From Syntrophaceae bacterium UBA6252 (GTDB lineage: Bacteria; Desulfobacterota; Syntrophia; Syntrophales; UBA6807), in assembly GCA_002441265.1 (NCBI GenBank), contig DJVQ01000004.1:44944-76691 (forward strand): a stretch of 31,748 bases of DNA, read 5' to 3'. The position numbers and the translations under genes are program-made. Below the pieces are notes generated by a model, which was given only the letters and a program-made list of their open reading frames with translations, did no database searches and had not been told where the DNA came from. Positions 1 to 6,484 of this stretch are shown piece after piece (the first letter of the stretch is position 1; each line of letters begins with the position of its first letter).

Positions 1-203
1 GCGGGCGCCCTCCCGCCGCCGGGTTCCGAAACGGCGATCCGGTATGGCTTCCCGTTCACGGTGAACCCTTCCGCTCTCAAACGGCGGGCCCGTTCCCCGG
101 AGGCGACGAGGAATATCCCGGCGGGATCCATTTCGGCGAACCTGCTCGCATAAAAGGAGCCCATGGCCCCCGCTCCCACAACGGCGATTCTTTCAGATGA
201 CAT
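1..203 (-). CDS. 2-dehydropantoate 2-reductase-like protein (PanE/ApbA), N-terminal fragment
   Basis: The gene runs off the left edge, so only the first 67 residues are visible. Near the N-terminus it reads RIAVVGAGAMGSFYASRFAE, a Rossmann dinucleotide-binding start of the ketopantoate reductase type (GxGxxG), followed by a second strand and a GFTVNGKPY stretch typical of PanE/ApbA. Family members reduce 2-dehydropantoate to pantoate with NADPH in coenzyme A synthesis, but many paralogues act on other 2-oxo acids, so the substrate is open. The ATG at 203 follows a good GGGAGGT ribosome site. It lies 92 bases downstream of the CDF transporter gene on the same strand and is probably the third gene of that operon. 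Confidence 0.75.
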   Translation of the reverse strand, partial: MSSERIAVVGAGAMGSFYASRFAEMDPAGIFLVASGERARRLRAEGFTVNGKPYRIAVSEPGGGRAP

Positions 204-295
204 GACGGCAACCTCCCTTTGCGGGGTTTCCCGGGAAGCGCTTCTTCCGCCGGCAAAACCCGCCCGCGGGCGTCCTCCCCGTTCACGCCGGCGAA

Positions 296-1240
296 TCAGG
301 CCGGCCTTTTCCGGAATATTTCAATGGGTTCGAGATGGACGACCACATCGGCGATGCCCGGTCCGTTTCGAACGAGTTCCGCTTTCACTTTCTCGGAAAT
401 GTCGTGCCCTTCCGTCACCGTGATGTCGCCGTCCACCTGGATGTGCAGGTCGACCTGGTACAGGTACCCCGTCTGCCGGGTGCGGATCTTGTGAACCGAT
501 GCGACCCCGGGAGTGGCGAGCACGAGCTTTTCGATTTCCTGGCAGACCTCGAGCGGGGCCCCCGCGTCCGCCAGTTCCCTCAGCGAAGGCCAGGCGATCT
601 TCCATGCCGCCTGGAAGATGAACAGGCTGACGGCGATGGCGCCCACGTGATCGACGAACGACCAGCCCGGGAAAAAGCGGGCCACCGATACGGCCAGAAC
701 GGCGGGAATGGAACTGACCGCGTCGGAGCGATGATGCCAGGCATTGGCGATCACCGCCGACGACCGGATTTTTCTGCCGACGAAGACCGTCCACTGGTAC
801 AGTCCCTCCTTGCAGACGATGGAAACCAGGGCCGCAACGAGCGCGATCATGCCCGGCGGCCTGGAATGCTGCTCCTGAAGGGTGACGAGCGCCGTGTAGA
901 AAATGCCGATGGAGACCGCCGCCAGGGCCATCCCGATGAACAGGGTGACGATGGTCTCGATCCTCCGGTGGCCGTGGGGATGGGTTTCGTCGGGAGGCGC
1001 GCACCAGTAGTCCACGCCCAGGATCACCGCCACATCCGTAACGGTGTCGGACAGGCTGTGCACCCCGTCTGCCACGATGGTCTGGCTCCCGCCCAGGTAA
1101 CCGGCGACGATCTTGAACGCCGACAGGAACACGTTGACGACGAGGCCGGTCCATGTGACCGTCTTGACCCTGCGGATCCGGCGGACATCCATTTCCGCCC
1201 CGCGGGCCGGCTTGTCGCTGCGGACGAAAGGGGCATTCAT
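296..1240 (-). CDS. Cation diffusion facilitator (CDF) metal efflux transporter
   Basis: This 314-residue inner-membrane protein is a proton-coupled exporter of divalent metal (Zn, Fe, Mn, Co or Cd in the family; the substrate is not decided here). Two membrane metal-site motifs are visible: HSLSD in the second helix and HHRSD in the fifth. A His-rich DETHPHGHRR loop follows helix 2, and the last ~85 residues form the cytoplasmic CDF C-terminal domain. The ATG at 1240 overlaps the stop of the upstream dehydrogenase in an ATGA junction, which suggests translational coupling. A second ATG at 1192 would remove 16 poorly conserved residues and cannot be excluded. The same reading frame stays open upstream, but that stretch is antiphase to the dehydrogenase. 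Confidence 0.9.
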   Translation of the reverse strand: MNAPFVRSDKPARGAEMDVRRIRRVKTVTWTGLVVNVFLSAFKIVAGYLGGSQTIVADGVHSLSDTVTDVAVILGVDYWCAPPDETHPHGHRRIETIVTLFIGMALAAVSIGIFYTALVTLQEQHSRPPGMIALVAALVSIVCKEGLYQWTVFVGRKIRSSAVIANAWHHRSDAVSSIPAVLAVSVARFFPGWSFVDHVGAIAVSLFIFQAAWKIAWPSLRELADAGAPLEVCQEIEKLVLATPGVASVHKIRTRQTGYLYQVDLHIQVDGDITVTEGHDISEKVKAELVRNGPGIADVVVHLEPIEIFRKRPA

Positions 1241-2187
1241 CGATTTTTCACATGAAGGGGCGTTTCCCCCCGCCCCACGCGGCGGATGTTTTCCGCCACG
1301 GCCTCCACGATCCCCAGGACGGAAAGGTCCGTCGAGCCGGCGACGTGGGGGGTGGCCAGCACGTTGTACCGGAAGAGGGGATCCCCGGGATCGGGGGGCT
1401 CCTCCCAGAACACGTCCAGCCCGGCGCCGGCGATCCTTCCCGACGCCAGGGCGCCGGCGAGGGCCTCCCTGTGAATGAGCCCGCCCCGGGAAAGGTTGAC
1501 GATGAACGCGTCCCGTTTCATCCGGGAAAAGGCCTCCCCGTCGATCATCCCGCGGCTCTCCCCCGTCAGCGGCAGGGCGAGGACGACGTAATCGGAACGC
1601 TCGAGAAGCAGGGGAAGGTCCCCCGGCCCCCCCGACCACTCCAGCCCCAGTTCCTCCTTCGCCTTCTCCGGGTCGTGCCGCCGGATCCCGGCGAGCCGGA
1701 CCCCGAAACCCCGGAGCCTCCGTATGAGCGCTTTCCCGATGCCGCCGAGGCCGACGATCCCCACCGTCTTCCCCACCAGGGAGCGGCCCATGGGTTCCCC
1801 CATCCTGCGGTCGCCGAGGCTTCGCGCCATGCCCCGGAAATCCCGGGACAGCCCGATGAGCATGTAGATCCCCAGTTCGGCCACCGAATCGGCGTTGCCG
1901 GAAATGTCCGTGGGAACATTGGCCACGGGGATCCTCCGTGCCCGGGCCGCGTCGAGATCCACCCCCTCCAGCCCGGCGCCGCACTGCTGGACGAGCCGGA
2001 GCCGGTCGCCCGTCGCGAGGACCCCGTCCGTGACGAGGCTCATTGTGGGAATGAGCACGTCGTACCCCTTCAGCGTTTCCACCTCGAACCGGCCCGTCGC
2101 CTCGAACGCGTGTTCCGGGAGCACCTCCCGGATCCTGTGCAGAAAACCGCCCCAGGCGTTTTCCGGGGCGGCGAAAAGGATTTTCAT
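1237..2187 (-). CDS. D-isomer-specific 2-hydroxyacid dehydrogenase family protein
   Basis: A 316-residue cytoplasmic NAD(P)-dependent oxidoreductase that interconverts a 2-oxo acid and a D-2-hydroxy acid. The nucleotide-binding motif GLGGIG lies at residues 146-151. The catalytic trio of the family is present in order: Arg in NLSRGG, Glu in DVFWEEPP and His in TPHVAG. The N-terminal half is the usual flavodoxin-like substrate domain, and the length is normal. The start is fixed by a strong AAAGGAGG site at 2198-2205. It is the first gene of a minus-strand operon with a CDF transporter and a PanE-like reductase. Its actual substrate (glycerate, lactate, phosphoglycerate or glyoxylate type) cannot be read from the sequence. 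Confidence 0.9.
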   Translation of the reverse strand: MKILFAAPENAWGGFLHRIREVLPEHAFEATGRFEVETLKGYDVLIPTMSLVTDGVLATGDRLRLVQQCGAGLEGVDLDAARARRIPVANVPTDISGNADSVAELGIYMLIGLSRDFRGMARSLGDRRMGEPMGRSLVGKTVGIVGLGGIGKALIRRLRGFGVRLAGIRRHDPEKAKEELGLEWSGGPGDLPLLLERSDYVVLALPLTGESRGMIDGEAFSRMKRDAFIVNLSRGGLIHREALAGALASGRIAGAGLDVFWEEPPDPGDPLFRYNVLATPHVAGSTDLSVLGIVEAVAENIRRVGRGETPLHVKNR

Positions 2188-2330
2188 GTCCTGCCGACCT
2201 CCTTTGTCCTTCGGACGCGCGGTTCCGCCCATTGTATGACGTCCGGCCTTCCGGCGCCACCATTTTTCGACGCCGTCCATCGATTTCCCCTGACGGCCCC
2301 GCGGGACTGCGGGACCCCGGCACATTTTTC

Positions 2331-2359
2331 TTGACGGGAATTCCGGTCAATGATATCAG
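2331..2359 (+). promoter_or_regulatory. Candidate promoter of the AbrB-like/arsM operon
   Basis: TTGACG (2331-2336) and TATCAG (2354-2359) are separated by 17 bases, a plausible sigma-70 type pair at the start of a locally AT-rich island in GC-rich DNA. The -35 lies inside an imperfect 20-bp palindrome at 2331-2350 (TTGAC, GGAATTCC, GTCAA). It faces the methyltransferase operon, whose first ATG is at 2424. No transcript evidence exists here. Confidence 0.45.
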
Positions 2360-2395
2360 AACAATCAGAATAATCATATTTATCTGATTGTTCTG
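2357..2395. promoter_or_regulatory. Perfect 13-bp inverted repeat, probable operator
   Basis: CAGAACAATCAGA at 2357-2369 is matched exactly by its reverse complement at 2383-2395, with a 13-base AT-rich spacer. The arms start at the proposed -10 element and cover the expected transcription start, 29 bases before the AbrB-like ATG. Arm length, symmetry and position fit a site for a dimeric repressor. An ArsR-family metalloid sensor is a reasonable guess given the arsenic gene downstream, but no such regulator is in the window. Confidence 0.6.
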
Positions 2396-2423
2396 GCATT
2401 AAACCCGAAAGGATTGTCGACCC

Positions 2424-2711
2424 ATGGTTCAAAAGAAGAAGGTTCCGTCCTGCTGCGACGGAGAAACCGGCCGGGGCCGGTGTCAGGTGGAGTTCCTCGT
2501 TGCCGTCGACGAGCGGGGGCAGATGGTGCTTCCCAAGGAATTCCGCGACCGGGCGAAAATCGGCCCGGGGGACAAGCTCGCCCTGATCAGCTGGGAGAAA
2601 GACGGGGAAATCTGCTGCACGGTCCTCATGAAGGCCGCCCACCTGGCCGACCGGGTGAAAGAAGTTCTTGGACCCCTGATGCGGGAAATGACCGCAGGAG
2701 GCCCGTCATGA
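2424..2711 (+). CDS. AbrB/SpoVT-type small protein, HgcAB-associated-protein-like
   Basis: This 95-residue protein has a swapped-hairpin AbrB/MazE-like core (about residues 22-60) with VDERGQMVLPKEFR and a GPGDKLALISWEKDG strand, usually a DNA-binding fold. It adds cysteine pairs at C10-C11 and C64-C65 plus C20, which could sense or bind a thiophilic metal or metalloid. From memory, proteins of this size and pattern are named HgcAB-associated protein because they occur beside mercury-methylation genes and near arsM; hgcA and hgcB are not in this window. The ATG follows AAAGGA at 2408-2413. The gene overlaps arsM by four bases, so the two are probably co-translated. It could autoregulate through the inverted repeat at 2357-2395, but that is inference. 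Confidence 0.75.
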   Translation: MVQKKKVPSCCDGETGRGRCQVEFLVAVDERGQMVLPKEFRDRAKIGPGDKLALISWEKDGEICCTVLMKAAHLADRVKEVLGPLMREMTAGGPS

Positions 2712-3586
2712 ACGACGAAACCATCAAGGAGGCCGTTCGGAAAAATTACGGCAGGATCGCCCGCACGGGCGGGTCCTGCTGTCCGGGAGCCTGCTGCTCC
2801 GGGGCCGGTCCCGCCGTGAGTTCCCTGCGGATGGACATGGGCCTGAGGGCCGGCTACGCCGAGGAGGAACTCCGGGAAGCCCCGGAGGGAGCCAACCTCG
2901 GGCTGGGATGCGGAAACCCGCTCGCCATCGACGCCCTCCGGGAGGGGGAAACCGTCCTCGATCTCGGATCGGGCGCCGGTTTCGACTGCTTTCTCGCAGC
3001 CCGGCGCGTGGGACCGGGAGGAAGGGTCATCGGCGTCGACATGACGCCGGAAATGATCGAGAAAGCGAGGGAAAACGCACGGAAAGGCGGATTCGACAAC
3101 GTGGAGTTCCGGTCCGGGGACATTGACCGCCTGCCCGTCGACGACGGATCCGTCGATGCCATCCTTTCCAATTGCGTCATCAATCTCGTTCCGGACAAGG
3201 GAAAGGTCTTCCGGGAAGCCTTCCGGGTCCTGAAACCGGGAGGGCGGATCATGATCTCCGACATCGTTTTGCGCAGGCCCCTTCCCGAGGCAGTGGCCCG
3301 CTCCGTGGCGGCGCTCACGGCCTGCGTCGCCGGGGCGCTCCTGAAGGAGGACTATCTTTCCGCCGTGGCGAAAGCCGGGTTCGCGGGAATCCGGATCGAC
3401 CGGGAGACCGTCTTCCCGGTGAGCCTGCTCGCCCTCGATCCCGTCGTCGCCGCGCTCCTGGAGGATCTCCGCCTGCCGGAAGAGGAAATCCGGGAAGCCG
3501 GGGACAGCGTCCTCAGCCTGTCCCTCTATGCCGTGAAGCCGGGTCCCCCGCCGCAGGAACGGGGGGCCGGGGGAGGAGAACCATGA
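2708..3586 (+). CDS. arsM: Arsenite S-adenosylmethionine methyltransferase
   Basis: A 292-residue cytoplasmic methyltransferase that transfers methyl groups from S-adenosylmethionine to trivalent arsenic bound by cysteine thiols. The SAM motif DLGSGAGFD is at 85-93 and GVDMTPEM follows at 109-116. Conserved ArsM cysteines are present as C68 in LGLGCGNP, C156 in SNCVINL and C206 in ACVAGA. A cysteine-rich N-terminal patch (C24, C25, C29, C30) matches the bacterial subgroup. The ATG overlaps the end of the AbrB-like gene, and its own stop overlaps the next methyltransferase start in an ATGA, so the three are tightly coupled. Related enzymes could act on other thiophilic metalloids, so arsenite is the most likely, not proven, substrate. 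Confidence 0.9.
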   Translation: MNDETIKEAVRKNYGRIARTGGSCCPGACCSGAGPAVSSLRMDMGLRAGYAEEELREAPEGANLGLGCGNPLAIDALREGETVLDLGSGAGFDCFLAARRVGPGGRVIGVDMTPEMIEKARENARKGGFDNVEFRSGDIDRLPVDDGSVDAILSNCVINLVPDKGKVFREAFRVLKPGGRIMISDIVLRRPLPEAVARSVAALTACVAGALLKEDYLSAVAKAGFAGIRIDRETVFPVSLLALDPVVAALLEDLRLPEEEIREAGDSVLSLSLYAVKPGPPPQERGAGGGEP

Positions 3587-4233
3587 GCGAGGGAAGCAGG
3601 GCCTATTTCGACGAAGCGGCCCCCCGGTGGGACGCCCTGCGGAAGAGTTTCTTCTCCGACGCCGTGAGGGACAAGGCCCTGTCGGCGGCGGGGGTCCGGC
3701 CGGGCGGGACGGCGGCCGACATCGGCGCGGGAAGCGGCTTCATCACCGAGGGGCTCGTCCGCCGGGGGCTCAGGGTCATCGCCGTGGACCAATCCCCGGC
3801 CATGCTTGACGTGGTGAGGCGGAAGTTCCCGGAACCGGCCGCCGTCGAATGCCGTCTTGTCGAAACGGAGCGCCTGCCCGTGGAGGACGGAGCGGTGGAC
3901 CACGTCTTCGCCAACATGTATCTCCACCACGTGGCATCGCCCGCCGATTCCATCCGGGAAATGGCGCGGATCCTGAAACCGGGGGGAACCCTCGTCCTCA
4001 CCGATCTCGACACCCACCATTTCGAGTTCCTCCGGCGGGAGCACCGGGACCGCTGGATGGGATTCCCCCGGGAGGACGTCCGGGCATGGATGTCCGGCGC
4101 GGGGCTGGACGCGGTATCCGTGGACTGCGCCGGCGAGCGGTGCTGCGCCCGCGCCACCTGCGGCGCCGTGTTCGCCGACGTGAGCATCTTCCTCGCTTCC
4201 GGAAGAAAAGGGGGAAGCCCGGCTCCCCGGTGA
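3583..4233 (+). CDS. Class I SAM-dependent methyltransferase with C-terminal cysteine cluster
   Basis: A 216-residue methyltransferase with the SAM-binding motif ADIGAGSGFITEGL near residues 47-60, an acidic strand ending AVDQSP, and a post-motif LKPGGTLVLTDLD. The product is close to the length of a bare methyltransferase domain. Near the C-terminus it carries CAGERCCARATCG, four cysteines in about 13 residues, a likely metal or metalloid ligand set. The start overlaps the arsM stop by four bases. Placement after arsM suggests a second methylation step or a related thiophilic substrate. The family is too broad to name the reaction. Confidence 0.8.
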   Translation: MSEGSRAYFDEAAPRWDALRKSFFSDAVRDKALSAAGVRPGGTAADIGAGSGFITEGLVRRGLRVIAVDQSPAMLDVVRRKFPEPAAVECRLVETERLPVEDGAVDHVFANMYLHHVASPADSIREMARILKPGGTLVLTDLDTHHFEFLRREHRDRWMGFPREDVRAWMSGAGLDAVSVDCAGERCCARATCGAVFADVSIFLASGRKGGSPAPR

Positions 4234-4291
4234 CCGGCGGGCGGGGCGGCGGAAGCGATCATCGGAAATCCGTTGCGGGAGGAACGGAAAA

Positions 4292-4861
4292 ATGAAGAAA
4301 TCCATCGGTCCGAAAACGATCCTGTATCCGACGCCCGTCATGGCGGTCGGAACCTACGACGAAAACGGCAAACCGAACGTGATGACCGCCGCCTGGGGCG
4401 GGATCTGCTGTTCCTCGCCCCCCTGCGTCGCCGTGTCCCTCCGGAAGGCGACCTGGACCTACGGCGCCGTCATGGCCCGGAAATGCTTCACCATCAGCAT
4501 CCCCTCGGAAAAGTACGCCCGGGAGGCGGACTTTTTCGGGATCGCCACGGGGAGAAAAACGGACAAGTTCGCCGACACCGGGCTCACCCCGGAACGAAGC
4601 GACGTCGTCGACGCCCCCTACGTGAAGGAATTTCCGCTGGTCCTGGAATGCCGTCTGATTCACACCCTGGAAATCGGGCTCCACACCCAGTTCGTCGGGG
4701 AAATCGTCGACCTGAAGGCGGACCCGTCGGTCCTTACCGAAGACGGTTCCCCGGATATCGAAAAGGTCCGGCCCATTCTGTACGGACCGGAAAACGGGTA
4801 TTATTTCGGACTGGGGCAAAAACTGGGGAAGGCCTTCTCCATCGGAATGGGTTTTCGATGA
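4292..4861 (+). CDS. Flavin reductase-like, FMN-binding split-barrel protein
   Basis: A 189-residue protein of the flavin reductase-like family. It starts with a PTPVMAVGTYDENGKPNVMTAAW strand pair typical of the FMN-binding split barrel, then SSPPCVAVSLR and a TGRKTDKFADTGL segment near the middle that is characteristic of the family. Members bind FMN and reduce flavin or act as small flavoprotein oxidoreductases. The ATG at 4292 follows GGGAGGA at 4278-4284, and the gene lies 58 bases after the second methyltransferase, so it is probably the last gene of the arsM operon. A role in supplying reducing power for metalloid chemistry is conjecture. It converges on the LysE gene with a 44-base gap that holds no clear terminator. 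Confidence 0.85.
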   Translation: MKKSIGPKTILYPTPVMAVGTYDENGKPNVMTAAWGGICCSSPPCVAVSLRKATWTYGAVMARKCFTISIPSEKYAREADFFGIATGRKTDKFADTGLTPERSDVVDAPYVKEFPLVLECRLIHTLEIGLHTQFVGEIVDLKADPSVLTEDGSPDIEKVRPILYGPENGYYFGLGQKLGKAFSIGMGFR

Positions 4862-4905
4862 CGGACTTTTTACGCGGCCGTCGTTGAACGCGGCCCGCCG
4901 GCGGT

Positions 4906-5520
4906 TCACGGAACCAGCAGCCGCAGGCCCTCCCGGAGGAGAAAGAACGCGAATAGAACGAGAAGCGCCGCGAGGGCCTTCATGATCCGGCGGTACGCCT
5001 TCCCCCCGAGAAAATCCCTCGCTTTCCCGGTGAGGAGCGCCACGGCCAGCTTGGAACCCACCAGAAGGACGTAGAAGGAACCGACGAAGAGGAGGGGCTC
5101 CACGGTCCCTTCCTCTTTCGCCCGGAAGATCATGGGCGCGCCCACGGTGATCCAGAAGAGATACGGGTGGGGGTTGAGAAAGTTGACCAGGGCCCCTTTC
5201 CGGATCGACCGGGGCGCCTCCGCGATCCCCCCCGCCCCGGCGGGAGCGGACCGGAACGTTTCCCACGCCAGATGGAGGACGTAGATCCCGCCGCACAGGG
5301 ACAGGATCCCCGGAAGGGCCCCGTAACGCCCCACGGTCCCGACGACGAGGAGCGCGAGAAGGACGATGGGGACGTCCGTGAGAAGCGGCGCCACGGCGAC
5401 GATCATGCCTTCCTTCGGGCCGTGGCGGAGGGTCTGGGCGATCACGAGCGTCAGAAGCGGCCCGGGGGCGAGGCCGGAGGAAAGTCCCAGGACCGCCCCG
5501 GCCAGGATGGCTGAAAGCAA
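4906..5520 (-). CDS. LysE/RhtB family exporter
   Basis: A 204-residue, very hydrophobic inner-membrane protein with about six transmembrane helices. The N-terminal GAVLGLSSGLAPGPLLTLVI matches the LysE/RhtB signature (GxxxGxxPGP), and FLNPHPYLFWITVGAP matches the conserved mid-region NP motif. The family exports amino acids and related small molecules; the cargo here is unknown. The start is a TTG at 5520-5518 behind a strong AAGGAGGGG site, with no in-frame ATG nearby. It stands alone, convergent with the arsM operon and divergent from the membrane/E1-like operon. Confidence 0.85.
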   Translation of the reverse strand: MLSAILAGAVLGLSSGLAPGPLLTLVIAQTLRHGPKEGMIVAVAPLLTDVPIVLLALLVVGTVGRYGALPGILSLCGGIYVLHLAWETFRSAPAGAGGIAEAPRSIRKGALVNFLNPHPYLFWITVGAPMIFRAKEEGTVEPLLFVGSFYVLLVGSKLAVALLTGKARDFLGGKAYRRIMKALAALLVLFAFFLLREGLRLLVP

Positions 5521-5642
5521 GAGGGACCCCCTCCTTCCGGGTTCATGGACGCCTTGCGATCCCGTTGTCGTTCCGGCGGGTCCGGCGTCGTCCTACCGTT
5601 GCACGAAATTTCCCGGCAATCAAGGGAAAAGGCGGGAAGGAC

Positions 5643-5743
5643 GCCGGCCCCGGAGGGCCGGCCCCCGCGTGGGGACACATCCCAATGTAGTCCGGGGCTT
5701 CAGCCCCGGCGGAAAGGACCCCGGCCCTGAAGGGCCGGACTAC
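5643..5743. repeat. REPIN-like pair of palindromic elements with a partial third copy
   Basis: GTAGTCCGG at 5687-5695 is the exact reverse complement of CCGGACTAC at 5735-5743. Between them lie two hairpins with similar arms and loops: 5692-5709 (CCGGGGC, loop, GCCCCGG) and 5721-5738 (CCGGCCC, loop, GGGCCGG). A third related hairpin without the GTAG flank is at 5643-5661. Two inverted GTAG-headed palindromes in a gap between divergent genes fit a REPIN, the element moved by RAYT (REP-associated tyrosine) transposases. No transposase is present in the window. Confidence 0.65.
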
Positions 5744-5776
5744 GAAAACAAGGCTCCCCATCGCGGGAGAAGAAGC

Positions 5777-5805
5777 TTGATCGCCGAAATGCAATCGGCT
5801 AAACT
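5777..5805 (+). promoter_or_regulatory. Candidate promoter of the membrane protein/E1-like operon
   Basis: TTGATC (5777-5782) and TAAACT (5800-5805) are 17 bases apart, 28 bases before the ATG at 5834. The spacer begins and ends with a 5-bp inverted repeat, GCCGA and TCGGC, around 7 bases, which could be a small operator. Each box matches four of six consensus bases, so this is a reasonable but unproven call. Confidence 0.4.
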
Positions 5806-5833
5806 GGAACGCAGGCGATCCGAAGGAGCGGTC

Positions 5834-6484
5834 ATGAAGTGGATGCGTCATCTCAACCGGATGTTCGTTGATCCCGCCACGGGGGAGGCCTTCCGGGACC
5901 GTCCGGAAGGGCTGGAGGGATTCCGGGGCGCCGGGATCGTCCTCGCCGGCCATTTCCGGAACGCGGCCCTGTACAACCCCCTGGGCCTTGTCGCGGGAAT
6001 CGTGTTCGCATGGACCCTCTTTCATCCCTGGTGGTACGCCTACGTCTACAACAACGAGTATTCCATCCGGGCCTTCCCCTTCATCCTCAGCCACGACCTC
6101 CCGTCGGAGGGGCTCCCCTATGTCATCGAGACGCCGCACGTCGCCGTGGTGTTCCTCATCCTTCTCCTGGCGGGCTATCTCTTTCTCGCCCTGTGGGGAA
6201 GCACCATGGAGGGGAAAAAGGGAAAGCTGTTTCTCCTCTTCACGGGAATCTTCATGCTCCTGTACGCCGCCGGCTTCTACGGGGCCATCCTTTTCGCCAC
6301 GTACCGGGTCCACGTCCCCGCGACGGGGTACGCGTCCATCAATCACACCGTCACCGTCGACATCTACATGTTCTTCACGAGGGCATACTTCATCGCCATC
6401 GGCGCGGGGATCGTCAGCGCCCTTTCACCGATTCTTCACGGAATCCTCGTCATTCCCCCGTCCAGAAGGAAGAGAGCCTCGTGA
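5834..6484 (+). CDS. Four-helix integral membrane protein of unknown function
   Basis: I do not recognise this 216-residue protein. After a charged N-terminal segment of about 40 residues it has four likely membrane helices, around residues 46-66, 102-121, 132-156 and 184-208. Loops hold several aromatic and His residues (FHPWWYAYVYNNEY near 63-76, H87, H102, H171). No signal peptide is evident and the C-terminal tail is basic (PSRRKRAS). The ATG follows GAAGGAG at 5822-5828. Its stop overlaps the GTG of the E1-like gene, so the two are translationally coupled and likely work together, for example as a membrane partner or anchor for that soluble protein. That link is inference. Confidence 0.75.
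   Translation: MKWMRHLNRMFVDPATGEAFRDRPEGLEGFRGAGIVLAGHFRNAALYNPLGLVAGIVFAWTLFHPWWYAYVYNNEYSIRAFPFILSHDLPSEGLPYVIETPHVAVVFLILLLAGYLFLALWGSTMEGKKGKLFLLFTGIFMLLYAAGFYGAILFATYRVHVPATGYASINHTVTVDIYMFFTRAYFIAIGAGIVSALSPILHGILVIPPSRRKRAS

Noticed and set aside
296..2377. A single 693-codon frame that would fuse the CDF transporter to an upstream protein
   Set aside because: The upstream half is out of frame with the well-supported dehydrogenase and is low-complexity Arg/Gly/Pro text, a GC shadow. The transporter starts at 1240.
4862..4905. GCGGCC-containing repeat between the flavin reductase-like gene and the LysE gene
   Set aside because: The two copies do not form a clean stem and there is no T tract, so a terminator is not supported.
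5521..5833. Small open frames over the REP-like region
   Set aside because: They follow the palindromic repeats, lack ribosome sites and show no protein-like composition.
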